64,000 bases of DNA, taken from NCBI GenBank assembly GCA_013420905.1, contig JAAXNY010000001.1:2914001-2978000 (forward strand). The letters run 5' to 3'. Positions 1-12,452 of the stretch are shown piece after piece; position 1 is the first letter of the stretch; each line of letters opens with the position of its first letter. The notes beneath the pieces were generated by a model. The model had not been told where the DNA came from, searched no databases, and worked only from the letters and a program-made list of their open reading frames with translations. Both the position numbers and the translations under genes were made by a program. This DNA comes from Collybia mongolica. Its lineage: Eukaryota; Basidiomycota; Agaricomycetes; Agaricales; Clitocybaceae.

Positions 1-3000
1 CGAGGAGCTTTGACAGATGCAAGGTGTTTTGGTCATCACGAACAACGCCATCCAATACTAGAGTATATGCCTATTGGGGATGTCAGTGAGTCATAACAAC
101 AAGTTGAAGAACATACGAGCCTCGCGAAGAGCATTAGTGAGCACATCGACGACAATTTCACCACGATTGTTGACCATGCCCTCCTCGCGAAGAACGTCAA
201 CCACAACTTTGGAACACATATCGAAGGAAAGACCCAGTTGGCCATGATATGCAAGTAATACCGCGCTGTGTCGGATGTGAAGAGCTCCGGCTCGGATAGC
301 TCGTAGGAACGTCGATATGACGTCAATGAAGAGATACTCTTGCTCGAGCTGAGTTCGAGAATTGATATCGACTAAGACACGTGAGAAGCTGCACAGGAAA
401 TGTGTACCAAACTTTGCTTGCTTACCTTCTTTAAATGATCTTTTGCCTTTACCACGTCGGGGTTTTTTGTTCGGGTCGTCTTGTTGTTCACCATCGCTCA
501 TTGGCTCACCATCACTGTCCAACACCTCGTCTTCGTCATCTTCAACATCCCCAACATCAAGAGATTCTGCATAGCGTTCAATTTCGGCTTGAATGTAGCC
601 GGCACAGCGATATTGCACTTCATCATCAAGACGGAGTGACACAGAGGCCGTCGGCAACACTAGACTGTTCGCATCAGTTGGCGGTGCAGGTGAGAATAGA
701 ACATGTAGATCGAGGAGGTTTTTAAAAGCCTGCATTGTTCCAGATATCAATCCATAGATTTATGTAAGCTTTAACAATAGCGTACCGTGCGTTTGACGCC
801 ATCTACGGTGTTGTGGGTTCCAACTGCATATTCGATCAGTTTTTCCAGTAATGCATCCCGTTGGCTAACAAGGGTTTGTTTGTATCGGATCTCCTCGGGC
901 GATGGGTCTCCATCACCAGTTAATCCTTTCCCCTTCCAGATAATGTGGAGAGTTAAGGTGTGAAGGGCTTGCTCGATCATCTTTACACAGGTAAGCACAA
1001 TCTCAAATCAAACTTGATTAACTACTCACCGTTTCTTCCTCCTTATATCCCAGCCTCCCGCGCTCGATCAAGGCATTTATGATATCCCAAGCACTACTCT
1101 GTTTACCACCCTCATCTTCTTCAATCCAGGTTGTCATATTGCGCGTCCCAGCAAGGACCGTTAATCGTGTGCACAATGCACCAAGAGACAGGACTTCGTC
1201 TTCTGTAAATGATGCCACTTCAATCTCGTCTCTTCCAGCAACAGCATCCCGTAAGGCAGATGACAATTCATCTTCAAGTTCTAGGATCTTGGTGCTGTTT
1301 GTGTTCGAAAGACTTGTCGCATCCATAAAGTGACGGATGGCAGCCATCGCATGAGTAAGGACGTTTAATGATGAATGTGATAAGAACTGTTTCGTAGCGT
1401 CGTCCCAGAGACCCGCATACCCCTTGACCAACAGAGAATTAGGTGAGATATATGACACAAGTGTTTAAATATTCTCACAGTAATCATACGCATCTCTAGA
1501 TATAGGTCCAAATTCATAAGTGGGGGTATCAACAACACATCAGCAATGCGATTCTGATCAGTTTGGTGTTTAAGAAAGAGCCTTGGGAGCCCCTTGATTA
1601 GCTCGCGAGTAATGTCATTCACGACAGTCTCATCCCCTCCCTGATAGTGCCGAGATAGTTGAGGGCACGTCTCGAATGATTAGCATCACTACTTACCTTC
1701 TTCCCTCCTCCAGCTTCCGCTTTTGTTCGTCGAAGAGAGGCCACAAGGGCCTCAAGCAATACGCCTTCCTCAACCTCTTCGAGTCGCCAGGCTTCATCGA
1801 CGGCATCCTTGTTCGAAGTGTTACCATTTGGACGAGCTCTCACACCCCTAGAACTCCCTTCATTGTCGTCCATATCTCCCACTGCCGAATGATCCATCAA
1901 CAACACACCCAGGAGTCCTTCCCAATCACGAACAGGATCTACCTCCTCCCATAAAGCCTCAACAGCTAATGCAGTGCGGCCTTTGTGCTCCATAGCGACA
2001 AGCGCTGGAACTTCCTTTCTCTTACTGTTCGCCCTTAAACCCTCACTACCTCCCCCAATGATATCGCCATTCTCCGAATCATCAACATCATCCGCAAGTT
2101 TGTTGAGTGCCTTCCCCCACTTCACCAACAGTAGAGCGAAAGCTTTCACGCCAGCCCGTTGTCGGTCCTCTTCGGTTGGCTTGTTCTTTCCTACTAGGCG
2201 TTCGTCCAGGCACTCCTCCCATACTCCCTTCACGAAATGGCTAACGGCTTTCCGTACCTTGGCTTCCTCGTCGAATACCAGAAGGCACAGTTTCTCCCTC
2301 TCCTCATCTTGAAGAAGTGAGTGACCGTCAAGAGCTCCGAGGACTTGAATGACAGCAACACGGACGGAAAGGTCTATATCTCCAGTGGCCATCTCAATCA
2401 GGCGAGGCTTGAAACGCTCAGTGAAGTGATTAAGAGAGCCAATATAGTCGGCCTGCTCGTAAACGCCAGACAGAGATTTAACCGCTTCGAGTCGAACTTG
2501 AGTAGTTGTATCCGACAGAACCCACCCCACATAACGCAGATATGCAGCATCAAGGAAATGCGCAGGATACTTCTTGAACCAAAGTCCAATAGCGCGTACA
2601 CATTCTGCTCGAATGTTAGGATCGAGATCACGATACCGGTGAACAAAGACGCTGAGACAGAGCTTTTCCATGAGAACTGAAGATTCAAGATTATGAACAC
2701 AGCAGTCACGTACCCATCTACAAACTCTCTCAGAAATTCTGCTAGTTTGTCCCTCCTGCCCCTGATTTCCTGGGCTTTGACTTGAAGTTCCTTTTCCCTC
2801 GCACCAGCGCCCTTATTCGAAGCCTTCCGTTTCTTCTCACCTTCTCGTTGACGTCCGACTACTTCGGCTTCCTTTTCTACTGAGGCAGCAACGTCACATA
2901 AAGCTGTCTCAACCTCGAGTGCCAGCACGGTGGCCGTGTGCCTAAAGCTACGGATTTGTGAAGACGACATGGCGATAACCCATGTTTGGAGAGTTGCCAT

Positions 3001-3931
3001 CAAATCTGAAGTATATAGGGCTCCTAAGTCTGCGGAAGAAGTAATAAGGCGTTCGATAAACTCAGACAGAGACTTGCGAAACTTCTTGAATACCGGAAGT
3101 TTAGACGTTAGGGGATAAACTGGAGAGTCATCCTAATACCAAAGGGCTTAGCTTAAGTTAGTAATCTCGAACAAAAGGGCGCACTTGTTTCAACCCTTCA
3201 GTAAAATTGTCCAGTGCATCAACCACTCCATCGTAATCCAAGACTTCGTCGGAGTTTACAGAATCATTGCAACCACATGAGCGCAATATTAGGTTGATGA
3301 GCTCCGCTTGTGCCGCCCCCGGCGATTGCTCAAGAGACTCTAAGAAGTCCTCCGCGGTTGATTGTAACGCTGCGGAGGGACTCATAACAGCATCTGTAGG
3401 TAGAGGGGTCAGTAACCATGTGTATGAGACAGATTCTCCAACCATACTAAAGAGTGGGTTATCTGCGGTGATTTTCGTGTCCTTCGCGACTTGAGCGGCA
3501 TCATACGCGTCTTCCCCAGCCTTGTTTTTCCTTCCTCTCTTCACTGTCGTCTTCGCCGGTTTAGGACCTGGCGCCTTTGTGATGCGAGCTTTCTTAGTAG
3601 GGGGACTGCCTTTGGCCTTGGGTGTTGTTATAGGTCTTGCCTTGCGCTTGGGTTTTGGAGCGCGGAAGTCTTCCTCTTCGTCTGCTTCATCGCCATCGTC
3701 TTCATGTTGCGCGTCGTCTCTTTCCATTTCTTGTTGTGTATCCAACTCTTCATCACTGCCTTGTCGTTTCCGCTTGCCTCTGGCCGATTTCGTCGCGACT
3801 GCCCGGCAAAATCAGTAGGAAAATAGTCGATTAACTGACTTTGAAGCTATACCTGGAGTGAAGACTTTTGTAGGTTTCCTCTCCCTTTGTGACCGACGAG
3901 GAGCAGGGGAGTCAACCGGATTTTCTGACAT
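1..3931 (-). CDS. Cohesin subunit SA/Scc3 (STAG family), C-terminus cut by window edge
   Basis: This is the HEAT-repeat cohesin subunit that binds the kleisin and holds sister chromatids together in the nucleus. The gene is divided by several introns. The first exon starts at the ATG at 3931 and encodes an acidic/basic, AT-hook-like tail with Lys/Pro-rich stretches (about 3500-3931). About 2690-3115 encodes the STAG domain (SKLPVFKKFRKSLSEFIE, then the segment ending QTWVIAMSSSQIRSFRHTA). About 2400-2671 encodes the stromalin conserved domain (RDLDPNIRAECVRAIGLWF, YLRYVGWVLSDTTTQVRLEA). Downstream exons (about 1-1620) are helical and run off the left edge, so the C-terminus is missing. STAG followed directly by SCD is diagnostic of Scc3/Psc3/SA proteins. 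I cannot tell whether this is the mitotic or a meiotic (Rec11-like) paralogue. It is divergently arranged with the phosphatase that follows, about 340 bp apart. Confidence 0.93.
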
Positions 3932-4270
3932 GGTCGTCGCGTCGCGTCAAGATGATTGTGCCAAACACAAAGTCACTGAGCTCGAGGGCATAAACAACGA
4001 GAAACAACATTTCATGATCATCAAAACAAACGTGACGGGATGGGTCCCTCAACTTAAATAATTGTCGTCCTAACTCCTGCTGTTCGCAAGACACAATAAT
4101 ACACACGGATACTCACAGGCTCTTTGTCGGTGAATTGGTCACCGGTGGGCTTTTGGATATATAAAAGGGGACATCGTCACTTGTAAGCACCCATCTTATG
4201 CATGTGGACAACAAGATTGATACATCTCTAGAATGTTTTCAGTTTTCGGGAAACATTGCCTGCTGTGTCG
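3932..4270. promoter_or_regulatory. Divergent intergenic region between cohesin and PP2C genes
   Basis: The short spacer holds the 5' flanks of two divergently transcribed genes. A TATA-like ATATATAAAAG lies at about 4156-4166, close upstream of the phosphatase. No other element was recognised. Confidence 0.4.
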
Positions 4271-5341
4271 ATGGCAAATGCAGGCATAACGTACACATTG
4301 TCAGAACATGCTGGTATCAAATTCGAAATCTGTCAGTATCAGCCCACCGACCGGCCTATCGAAGACCGATTCTCGGTAACGGCTAACGAAGGTTCCAAAA
4401 GATTAATTATTGGCGTCTATGATGGTGTGGTTTCTGCCTTCGGGCTGTCAAGCCGCTACTGAACGGGGATTACCAGGTCATGGCGGTGCAGCCACTGCGG
4501 AGCACATCAGTCGCATCTTGCCTGCTGCGCTTCTCAATAATCCACCAAGCGAGCACGCTCGTGTATTCGAGTCGACAGATGAGTCAATGATTGCAGCCTT
4601 CATGAACGACCATTCCATCCTTCGCCCTAAATCTCGCAGCTGGGTCCAGCATGCACAAGTTGTAAAATCTGGGTGCACAGCCCTTATCTTTGATCTCGAT
4701 GTCACTACCAAGATTGCATCGTTCGCCAACGCGGGAGACTGCCGTGCCGTTGTGTTCAGCACCTCAGTTGACCCTAGTCAACGATTGCTGCAAACAGAAG
4801 ACCTTAACGCGAAGACACCCTCTGAACAGGAGCGGCTTAAGCGAGAACACCCTGGAGAAGATCTACTTGTGGTGTCAGGACGACTATTCGGTCGACTCAT
4901 GAGCACTCGAGGTTCGTCAACTGCCCTGGTTTCAGACTTTTATTGACCGTCCCGCCAGGCTTTGGAGATGCATGTTACAAACTTCCAAACGGTCCCATTG
5001 GCAACTGGAAACACCGAAAATATATCGATATACTATCGTCGATCGAAGACCCGAATAAAGTTCCTATGAGTGCACAATACCAGTCACTTTTCTATGGATA
5101 CCGAACACCACCCTATTTAACTGCCACACCGACAGTCGGTACAATGCAGTTACAAGCAAACGATATTGTGCTCATGGCTACTGACGGCTTATGGGATTGC
5201 GTTTCTACCAAAGAAGTTGCAGACATTATTCGTACTGGCGTCAGTCTCGCAGCTCCTAACCTTCTCAAATACCTCCTGGACGTCGTTCGGACTACCAAAC
5301 TGCCAGGCGACGATGTAACGATCGTTCTGTTTCAGGCTTAA
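4271..5341 (+). CDS. PP2C-family serine/threonine phosphatase (pyruvate-dehydrogenase-phosphatase-like)
   Basis: This is a metal-dependent protein phosphatase of the PPM/PP2C family. Three exons are predicted, with introns at 4425-4476 and 4912-4958. Removing the first intron rebuilds the metal-binding motif GVYDGHGG, and removing the second joins STRG to FGDACYKL. Other PP2C motifs are CTALIFDL with FANAGDCRAVV (motif 5 region), MATDGLWDCVS (a metal-binding Asp) and PGDDVTIVLF (the last metal Asp) close to the C-terminus. The arrangement, including the long insert before the MATDG motif, resembles mitochondrial PDP/Ptc5-Ptc6-like enzymes more than the short Ptc1-3 type. The start is taken at the ATG at 4271. 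An upstream exon carrying a targeting peptide is possible, because the protein starts very close to the first conserved motif. Substrate is not deducible. Confidence 0.88.
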
Positions 5342-6558
5342 GTGCTGTGCCACCAACATTGGTTTTAAAACCCTCCTTACAAAGGGGATCGCCGTCGAGC
5401 TTAGTATCTAAGCTACATCGAGCCTGGCCTTAGCTACTTGTTTCTACTTTTCTGTTTTTCCTTTCTTCCATGATTCTCGGGTGAATACATCCCTGTTTAT
5501 GATCGGTATGCCTCCGAAACTGTGGCGAGGCACACTTTCACTGTCCCTCTATTCCGGGGAAGCTATGAGGTCCACATAAACCAGGTCCGGTACTTGACAT
5601 CTCCTGTCGTTTTAGAATATGGAACAGTATGATTTCCGCTCTCATCGCTGATTTACATTGTGAGAGGCCCAGCCGGACAGATAGAAGTTGATCCGTCACC
5701 ACATGATTTCGGCCATTGGCAGCGAGATGGACGTGCGGCAGTGCATGTAGAATACAGGAGAGGCACTCATACAAATTTCAGTATCATCTCAAACAGGGAC
5801 ATGATGTAGGCCTTTTCACTCCTGACTATAGTGAATACTGGCCATTAATCTTTGGATGATCACTTCTCTGAAAGGTCTCGACTCTTTGAGGAACGTTGCA
5901 GGAACGCCATGTCAGTTCGCTTGACGGGACAATGGGAATTGACGCGGATGATCGATCAATAGAGTTTGTGGATCACATTAAATAATTCTTGGGTTTAATG
6001 TATGACGAAGAGCTGTATACTCTACAATTGAATATTTGTAAAAGCACCAAATGAGGGACTTCCAAGCTATATCAAACACTAGTATCGCTGCCCCTATGCA
6101 GAGGCCCCGTTTGACCACAGGTCTCGTAGGCACCCGATACCGGACAAGTATATCTGCTGGCAAGGGGTATGTATACAATCCGGGTGTCATGATAAAAATG
6201 ATCAGGAAGAGACAGGACGTCAAGGTAAATTGAAAAGGCAATCCGTATGACGCGAGGGGGGAACCTGAGAAAGCGCGTCCGAAAACTTCCTTCGGCTCTC
6301 ATCTCCGCAGCATGACCATGATCGCTGTTTATGGGTGCCATCGACGTTAACCATCAACATCATCCACGCTTTTCAAAGAGACGCCTGACACAGCTCTTCT
6401 TCGAAGTAAAAAAAAAAATCTACGTTGCTCCCAACTGCTCCGGAGCGATCATCATTATCCGCATATTGTATATGCCTACCGTCTCGGAAATCAGGATATA
6501 AGTAACAGACACTTCTGTGAGTATAGATCCTGTACCCCCTTCGTATCATCGCTTAGGC
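5342..6558. other. Intergenic stretch, one weak membrane-type ORF
   Basis: No convincing gene was seen. On the minus strand, 5978-6241 encodes 87 residues with two hydrophobic stretches (TSCLFLIIFIMT and GAAILVFDIAW). It overlaps a second minus-strand frame (6072-6341), so a small spliced membrane-protein gene is conceivable. I could not join the frames with sound splice sites. The rest shows 3' flank of the phosphatase and nothing recognisable. Confidence 0.35.
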
Positions 6559-8079
6559 ATGTCGCAATCCACGAAGCAGAAGTCTTTCACCTATCCCGAC
6601 GCCGTTCGGTCAATTAACGCCGACGATGTTCGAACCGACATCGAGGACGCATGCGAGCACCTCGCCCTTTCGACAATGAGCATGATGGAAACACTCGGCT
6701 CTATTGCGAAACAACTACACACGATAGACGTACAAGGCCTTTCCCCTGGACCACCACTGAAGCCGCAATGGAACTCCTTGTCAAGGGTGAGGCATTATAC
6801 TTATTTCCGCTCTTCGACCACTGATAACTTATGGCCCACAGGATTTCAGAGACCTCCTATGGCAATTGCGAATTAATGCTGGGTTCATCTCTGGACGCCT
6901 TAAGAGTGCGTCATCCAGTTCCGCTTGGTTCAGAAATGTGACCTCTTGCACCTTCAGTATTTTGTACTGTGGTCCTTCCGTTGGTAGCACGTAACTCCAC
7001 CGGTAGCCGATCACACGAAGAAAAGTTAAAAGTGTTACAATCATATATGAATGTAAGCGGTTCGCAACAACAGCGAAATGGGTCGACTAAATGTAGCTCA
7101 GATATCAGCTGACCATGCCAATCTCACGAGAGCCCTCGCTGGCCAAGCCATGAAGTTCAACAACTCACTTAATTTCTTCCACACCGAATTCCTGAAATCA
7201 GTGAGCCAGCGAGCGAATTCTGGCCAGAGGGAACTTCGTGATCTTTCACAGAAGCTGTCAGATCTGGAGAGTCATATTAGGCAGTATGTGGATTTTGACT
7301 TCGGCAATGCTATGATGCTGATTGATGGTTTAGGTTGTGCTTGGCAGTCAGTTGGCGTCATCTGAATAAGGTCCCTTCCCCAAGTATTAACTTACGAATC
7401 CCCACAGAACGGCAAATTCTCCGGACAAGATGTCACGCATTTTGTGTTCACGTCGTTACGCACGAGTACCTCTTGTACTCGAAAGCCCACTCGGTCGGGG
7501 ATTTCACATCAAAGACTCGTGAGTCCGCCAACCCTACCTAGTCCGCCTTTTCTAAATCATATCCTACCAGCCTCTCAACGATCCTGACCTAGTGATGATA
7601 GGCCGCTTGTGTGAACAATTAGATCGTAAATTGCAATCTCCCCTCGGGCAATACCGAGATGCTTGACGTCTAATTTCTCTTTAGGGACCCGCAACGAGGT
7701 TGCTCATGCGCAATACGCATCGCAAGTATGTCGCCGAAAGACAGATGCTCTTGCTATTACCCAGACAACAATGTCCAAACTGGTATCAGATGAGATGATC
7801 ATGGTAGAATCAAGCCTGAGCCTTTTTCTGTCGGTTTGGTCAAGGCTCCAGTGTGACTGTACCGACGTTCTTCAGTGGCTACAGAATCCAAGAGCGCGTC
7901 CTGTGAGTTTCCTTTACGATGAAAGTGAAATATGTATTAATTGTGCCGTTATTCAGGAAATGCCACCAGTCTTGGTGTCTCTAATTGATAGCGGGGATAC
8001 CATCTATGCCACCGTTGCAGGGGCTCTCGATATCTTTGTGACAGGAATAGACCCATCTCATTTCGCCAACAAAACTTGA
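6559..8079 (+). CDS. Unrecognised multi-exon helical protein
   Basis: I do not recognise this gene. A plausible start is the ATG at 6559. Likely introns are 6787-6841 and 6906-7057, with others near 7287-7331 and 7370-7408. Readable pieces are polar and helical: a first exon with YPDAVRSINADDVRTDIEDA, a long amphipathic stretch at about 7058-7286 (LTRALAGQAMKFNNSLNFFH, RELRDLSQKLSDLESHI), and a last part at about 7690-8079 with SLFLSVWSRLQCDCTDVLQW and IDSGDTIYATVAGALDIFV. No signal peptide, catalytic motif or known domain is visible. The exon chain between 7410 and 7690 could not be resolved, so the gene may be longer, shorter or partly degenerate. The repeated in-frame splice junctions argue that at least most of it is real. 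Confidence 0.5.
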
Positions 8080-10305
8080 TACAAATACATTGATGTTGCT
8101 TAGTACAATCATGTTGCCCGGCTACTTGGACATTTTGTGATGTACATACTACCTCCGCTACTCCTAATAGTAATTACATTCGGCATCTCTTGATGCTACT
8201 TAACCTCCCTTTAGGCAGATCTCATTTAGATATGTCCCGGAATACTTGATTGTGGTAATTTATTGACATGGCAGTGACCAAATGTCCCCACACTCAAGAA
8301 GGCTGACAAAAGGAGGAGGATACGCACGAACAAGGGATCGTCACCGAATGCCCCTCACGCACTCGCCGATTCACTCCCATCTCCACCGATTTGTCCCGCG
8401 CCCTACCTTATTTCTGGAAATTACCGCTGTTCCGAATCTCACTGAAGGCATCACTCCGAAAATAAATTCTACCACTATTCATTGCTTGCCTGGCGTCTTG
8501 CGTCAAATTTTGAGCAATCGATACATGTCGCAGAGCAACTACCCGAGTTGCTGAACCTCCTTGTGCTTATGCAGTCGAGCCTTCATCGGTTGTTCCCGCG
8601 TTGAAATTATTGAGCATGCAGCAAAAACATGCGGATGCAGTGATTCGGTGCAGATAAACTTATCAGTACGATGGCGTCTACAATATTATGTATTAGTGGG
8701 TTGAAAAATAATATGCCTTGTAAGGATCGATCCTTGTAAATTTATTTCACTGGAGGCCATAATTACTCTACATTGATGAGCTTCCAAAGTGCATAACCTC
8801 ATTAGGAAGGCCAAGAGGGCGTCATGCCGATCCTCGAATGATTTCCGGCTGCCAATTGCCCCAAGAATAGTTGCTGTGCGGAAACTACTACCACCGCACC
8901 TGTAGACGCTGGACAAAGGGTATCATGATGGAAGCTGCAACCCGACAAACCCGATAATTGATATGGCCCTGCATCCCGTCGTAGCCCGGAGGCTCGGGGG
9001 GCAGCGTGGGTATGTCGTCCTGCTATCGCTGCTACGACGTGATTCAGGCTGTCGAGGAACGTCAAAAAACTCACGAGCATCATCTCTTAAGTACCTTGAG
9101 AACTCACGCATCAAACATTTCCCATAAGCATCGTTCCATTTCATCCCCTGTCGCGCAAAGGCGGGAATTATGCTACCCGACTGGTATGGTTTGATGATGG
9201 CTTGAAGCGGAAGAAGCTAAAAGCCTCATTCGTGATACAGCATGGGATGTGGTTTATGAATGCTCGCCGTGTTGCAATGGTTCGCTCCTTTGAAGCGGTG
9301 GAGTGGGCCTGCATTAGCATTTAGATGGTTAGCACCTAGTTAAGGGTGTTTTAGCCGGAGCTCTACGCCACGAGCTAAAGTAATATCTATGGGACTAGGA
9401 GGTCGACTCCATCAGACGTGTTTTCCTGACTTATAACATCTCACCGAAAGCGCTTAGTACGCGGTTGAGATTTCTTGGAATATTTGCTTCATTGAATAGC
9501 CATTGACGCATGGTGTATGGGTGGGGTGAGGGGGGTCAGCCCATATATTTATAACAGGTTGGATAAATGAGATCCACGAGTGTTACAGTGACATATCACT
9601 AAAGGTTCGGGAGAGTTTAAGTTAGGGCTGGCCAGGACCGCCACGGTATAGGAAGGAGCTATGGCGTGTGTACTTTGAGGCTGATGGTGGTAGAAACGCG
9701 AGGCACATTGGTCGCCTAATTGTCCCCAAATATTCCTTCAGCCCCTACCCCAAATCGTGAAACCACACGGTCCCAAATAGGAAGGCAGATTGCTAAATCG
9801 AGCAAATGTCAACGGGAGCCTAGGGACAGGGATTGCTGTGAGGAACAGCAACGAATGCAACCAATTCTAGCGTTATGCCCAGGAATCCTGGCGTAATACG
9901 TGAACCCCTTTCGTTGTCTTGTCCTGCGTGTGGTGAGATCTAAGGAGTTGAATATTGCAATGTTTATCTGAGCAGTTGGTATACCACAGGGTTAGGCGCG
10001 GGGGCTATAGATAGATGGTTTTGTAGTCACCAAGGTCTACGTTACAAGCCTAAGATAGAACCAGAATTGGACCTCCAGAGGATAAATGGACTATAACTTG
10101 TGACCCCAATGGACGGATCTTGACTGGACCACTTTCTTCCCACCTTGTCTTGCTGCTTTCCATGAGCCTCTCTTCCACGTTGTTTTTGCCAGAGGTCCCC
10201 ATGCACCCAGTTCTTCCGCTCCGTCACATCCACATTGATATTGAAGTCCTTGGATGCGGTATATGGTATGTCATATGGCAGGTTCCTTACCAATTGGCGT
10301 GTGTA
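8080..10305. other. Gene-poor spacer upstream of the LINE insertion
   Basis: About 2.2 kb without a convincing gene. The six frames hold only short, compositionally random ORFs. No repeat array or RNA gene was recognised. The right part (10042-10305) is the left flank of the retrotransposon's target site. Confidence 0.5.
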
Positions 10306-10318
10306 GCTGAGAAAATCA
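10306..10318. repeat. LINE target-site duplication, 5' copy
   Basis: GCTGAGAAAATCA here is repeated exactly at 18200-18212, immediately after the poly(A) tail. Such a pair is the expected product of target-primed reverse transcription and fixes both ends of the retrotransposon. The preceding base is also an A, which is indistinguishable from the tail, so the duplication could be 14 bp. Confidence 0.95.
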
Positions 10319-10528
10319 CATCCCTTCTTGATCTCTTACCACCACCTGGTAGGAGGTGTGATACATAGTAAAGTTGCAAATCGCCGTTACTCCCTGGTTG
10401 AGCCCACCTGCTCCCACCCTTTCTTGCGCTGTATGCCTGCCTCTCGCTCTAAAGATAAACCTCTCAACCCTCCCGACCCCCCCGGGGGTTCAGGGATGGT
10501 CGACCCTGCTACCGTCTTCTGACCTCCT
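10319..10528 (+). other. LINE 5' UTR / internal promoter region
   Basis: This is the 210-bp leader of the retrotransposon, between the target duplication and the ORF1 start. LINE promoters normally lie inside the transcribed leader, but no specific element was recognised. A C-run followed by G's occurs near 10486-10496. Confidence 0.55.
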
Positions 10529-12452
10529 ATGTCGAAATCTCCATCCCCCGCTATTAGCTTCTCTAGACAATCCCTGGAGCGGGCTCTACGCATTCAGAGG
10601 ACGAAGCCCAGTAGGGCTAACTTCTCATCTGTCCACCCCTCTCCCGCCGGAAGTGACGAGGAGGGAGATCCTGAACTCGAGGCCGCCGATAACGCGGACT
10701 CTACTGTTAAGCGGACCGCCAAGGGCAAAGGCCGTGCTGCCGCACCCACGGACGATGCCGAGATGATTGACGTCTCAGGCATCCCCATGGATGCATTTGC
10801 CGAAGGAAATGACGCTGACCTGCAATACTCCTTCCAATTCCGGCGTGATCCAAAGACTTGGACCTCCGACACCGAATCCGCTGCTTCCTCAGCGCGCGCG
10901 ATTGCCTCGTTCCTTGAATTTGGTGCGCAAAATGGGAAGATGTGGAACACATCAGAATCTGATGGTCTCGTTGAGGCCTCAGGTCATCTGATACGTTGCC
11001 TAGTCAAACATGGGTTTGTCAGGAACTCTCTCCGTGGCTTGGACCCCCAGTCCTCGACATGGACGTTCATGGAAAGTGTCGCGACCTCCATTCGCACTGC
11101 CCTCGCGGAGGAACGCCAGGCCCACCATGCCAGGCACCCTCCTCCTAAAATCCCTCCCGGCCAGCTGCCCAACCCATCAAGGCACCGGTCCTTCACTCAT
11201 CGCGGCTCGGACCCCGCCGGTGCTTGACGCCCCGGCATGTTCCAGCAAACCAAACGACGTAACCCCGACAATAATCCTTTTACGAACGGGATATACGCGC
11301 CGCTGTTTAGTCAGGCTGGCCCAGGCCTTCCTGTACTCAAACCCGAATCAAGTCATGGGTGCGAGCGATCTGCTCGCACCAAAAACAGCTGGTCCGAGTG
11401 CTCCTAACAAGCGCAAGTCCACTACCCACGGCCTGTCACGCAAAGCGATGACAGTGTTCGCTTCTCCCGCAGTCCCATGGGACCTCAAACCATGCTGCGC
11501 TCCCCTGACTGATGCCCTCACAAAGGCACAGTCCAAACTCCGGATCCTGCATGAGGAACGATCACTTGGTAGCATTACTATCACAGCTGACAATATCCCG
11601 TCCGAGGCCGACATCAAGGTCATCCACCGCTGGTTCCAGTGGAACGCGGGACAGACCGAAGTCAAGGATGCCATGATCTACATGGAGGCTGGCTCGTCCA
11701 GATCCTCTATGATGGTCGCTGACTTCCCCTTCTACGGCCTCGAACCCAAACTGGGGGAGAATGGCAAGCCAATCCCTATCTCTGGGCAAGACGCACTCAA
11801 CGTCCTGCTTCAACGGTGTAATGCTGAACAGAGAAAGGCTCTCCGATTTTACCACTCTGTTCCACCCAGAGTAGTGAAAGCTTCCAGTCACGCGTCTAAC
11901 GCATACCTATTCTTCGAGATATACGACTCGCGGGGCGGGTTGAATCTTAAAGCGCTCAAGGGAACCTCATTCCAGTGGGGGACCCATAGGCTCCGCTTCG
12001 CAGAGGCGACCCCCAGAGTGGGGGCGCCCCTGTGCAACCACTGCTGGAGGTACGGGCACCGCTCTACGGTGGCGGCTTGTCCTTCCAAAAGCATCCACTG
12101 TCAGAAGTGTGGTGGCAACCACGCCAAGAACTTCCATCGTGTATTGGCCACGTGCTGCAAAGCACAGCCGAACGCGAAACCACCCATCGCAGCTACACCA
12201 GGTAACAAGCCGTGCCCCCACCCAGACAGGTGCATCAACTGTCGAACCGCCGGTCACCTGTCGGATTCGAGGGACTGCCCCTTCTGGAAGAAGAGATACA
12301 ACGCCGGGTGGATCCTGGCTAAGTATAAATCCGTTAAAGTAGGTGACGCCATCATCGTCCCCCTTAGTAAGCTCACTGGCGCCTCCCCACCTCTAGGACC
12401 CCGTCCCCGAGCTGGAGAGCGTCATCTCCACGCTCAGCAAACTAGTCATTAA
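10529..12452 (+). pseudogene. LINE ORF1 (gag-like, zinc-knuckle protein), frameshifted
   Basis: ORF1 encodes the nucleic-acid-binding partner of the retrotransposon. The N-terminal part (10529-11227, 232 residues) is acidic and Ser/Pro-rich. The frame then continues one register away (about 11160-12452) through a basic region, an RRM-like stretch and three Cys/His knuckles near the C-terminus: CNHCWRYGH with a following C, CQKCGGNH, and CINCRTAGHLSDSRDC. The change of frame lies between about 11150 and 11227, where both frames are open. It is a true frameshift or a sequence error, since LINE gags are normally one continuous ORF. The stop codon overlaps the ORF2 start as TAATG (12450-12454), a layout used for coupled termination/reinitiation. 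Confidence 0.88.
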
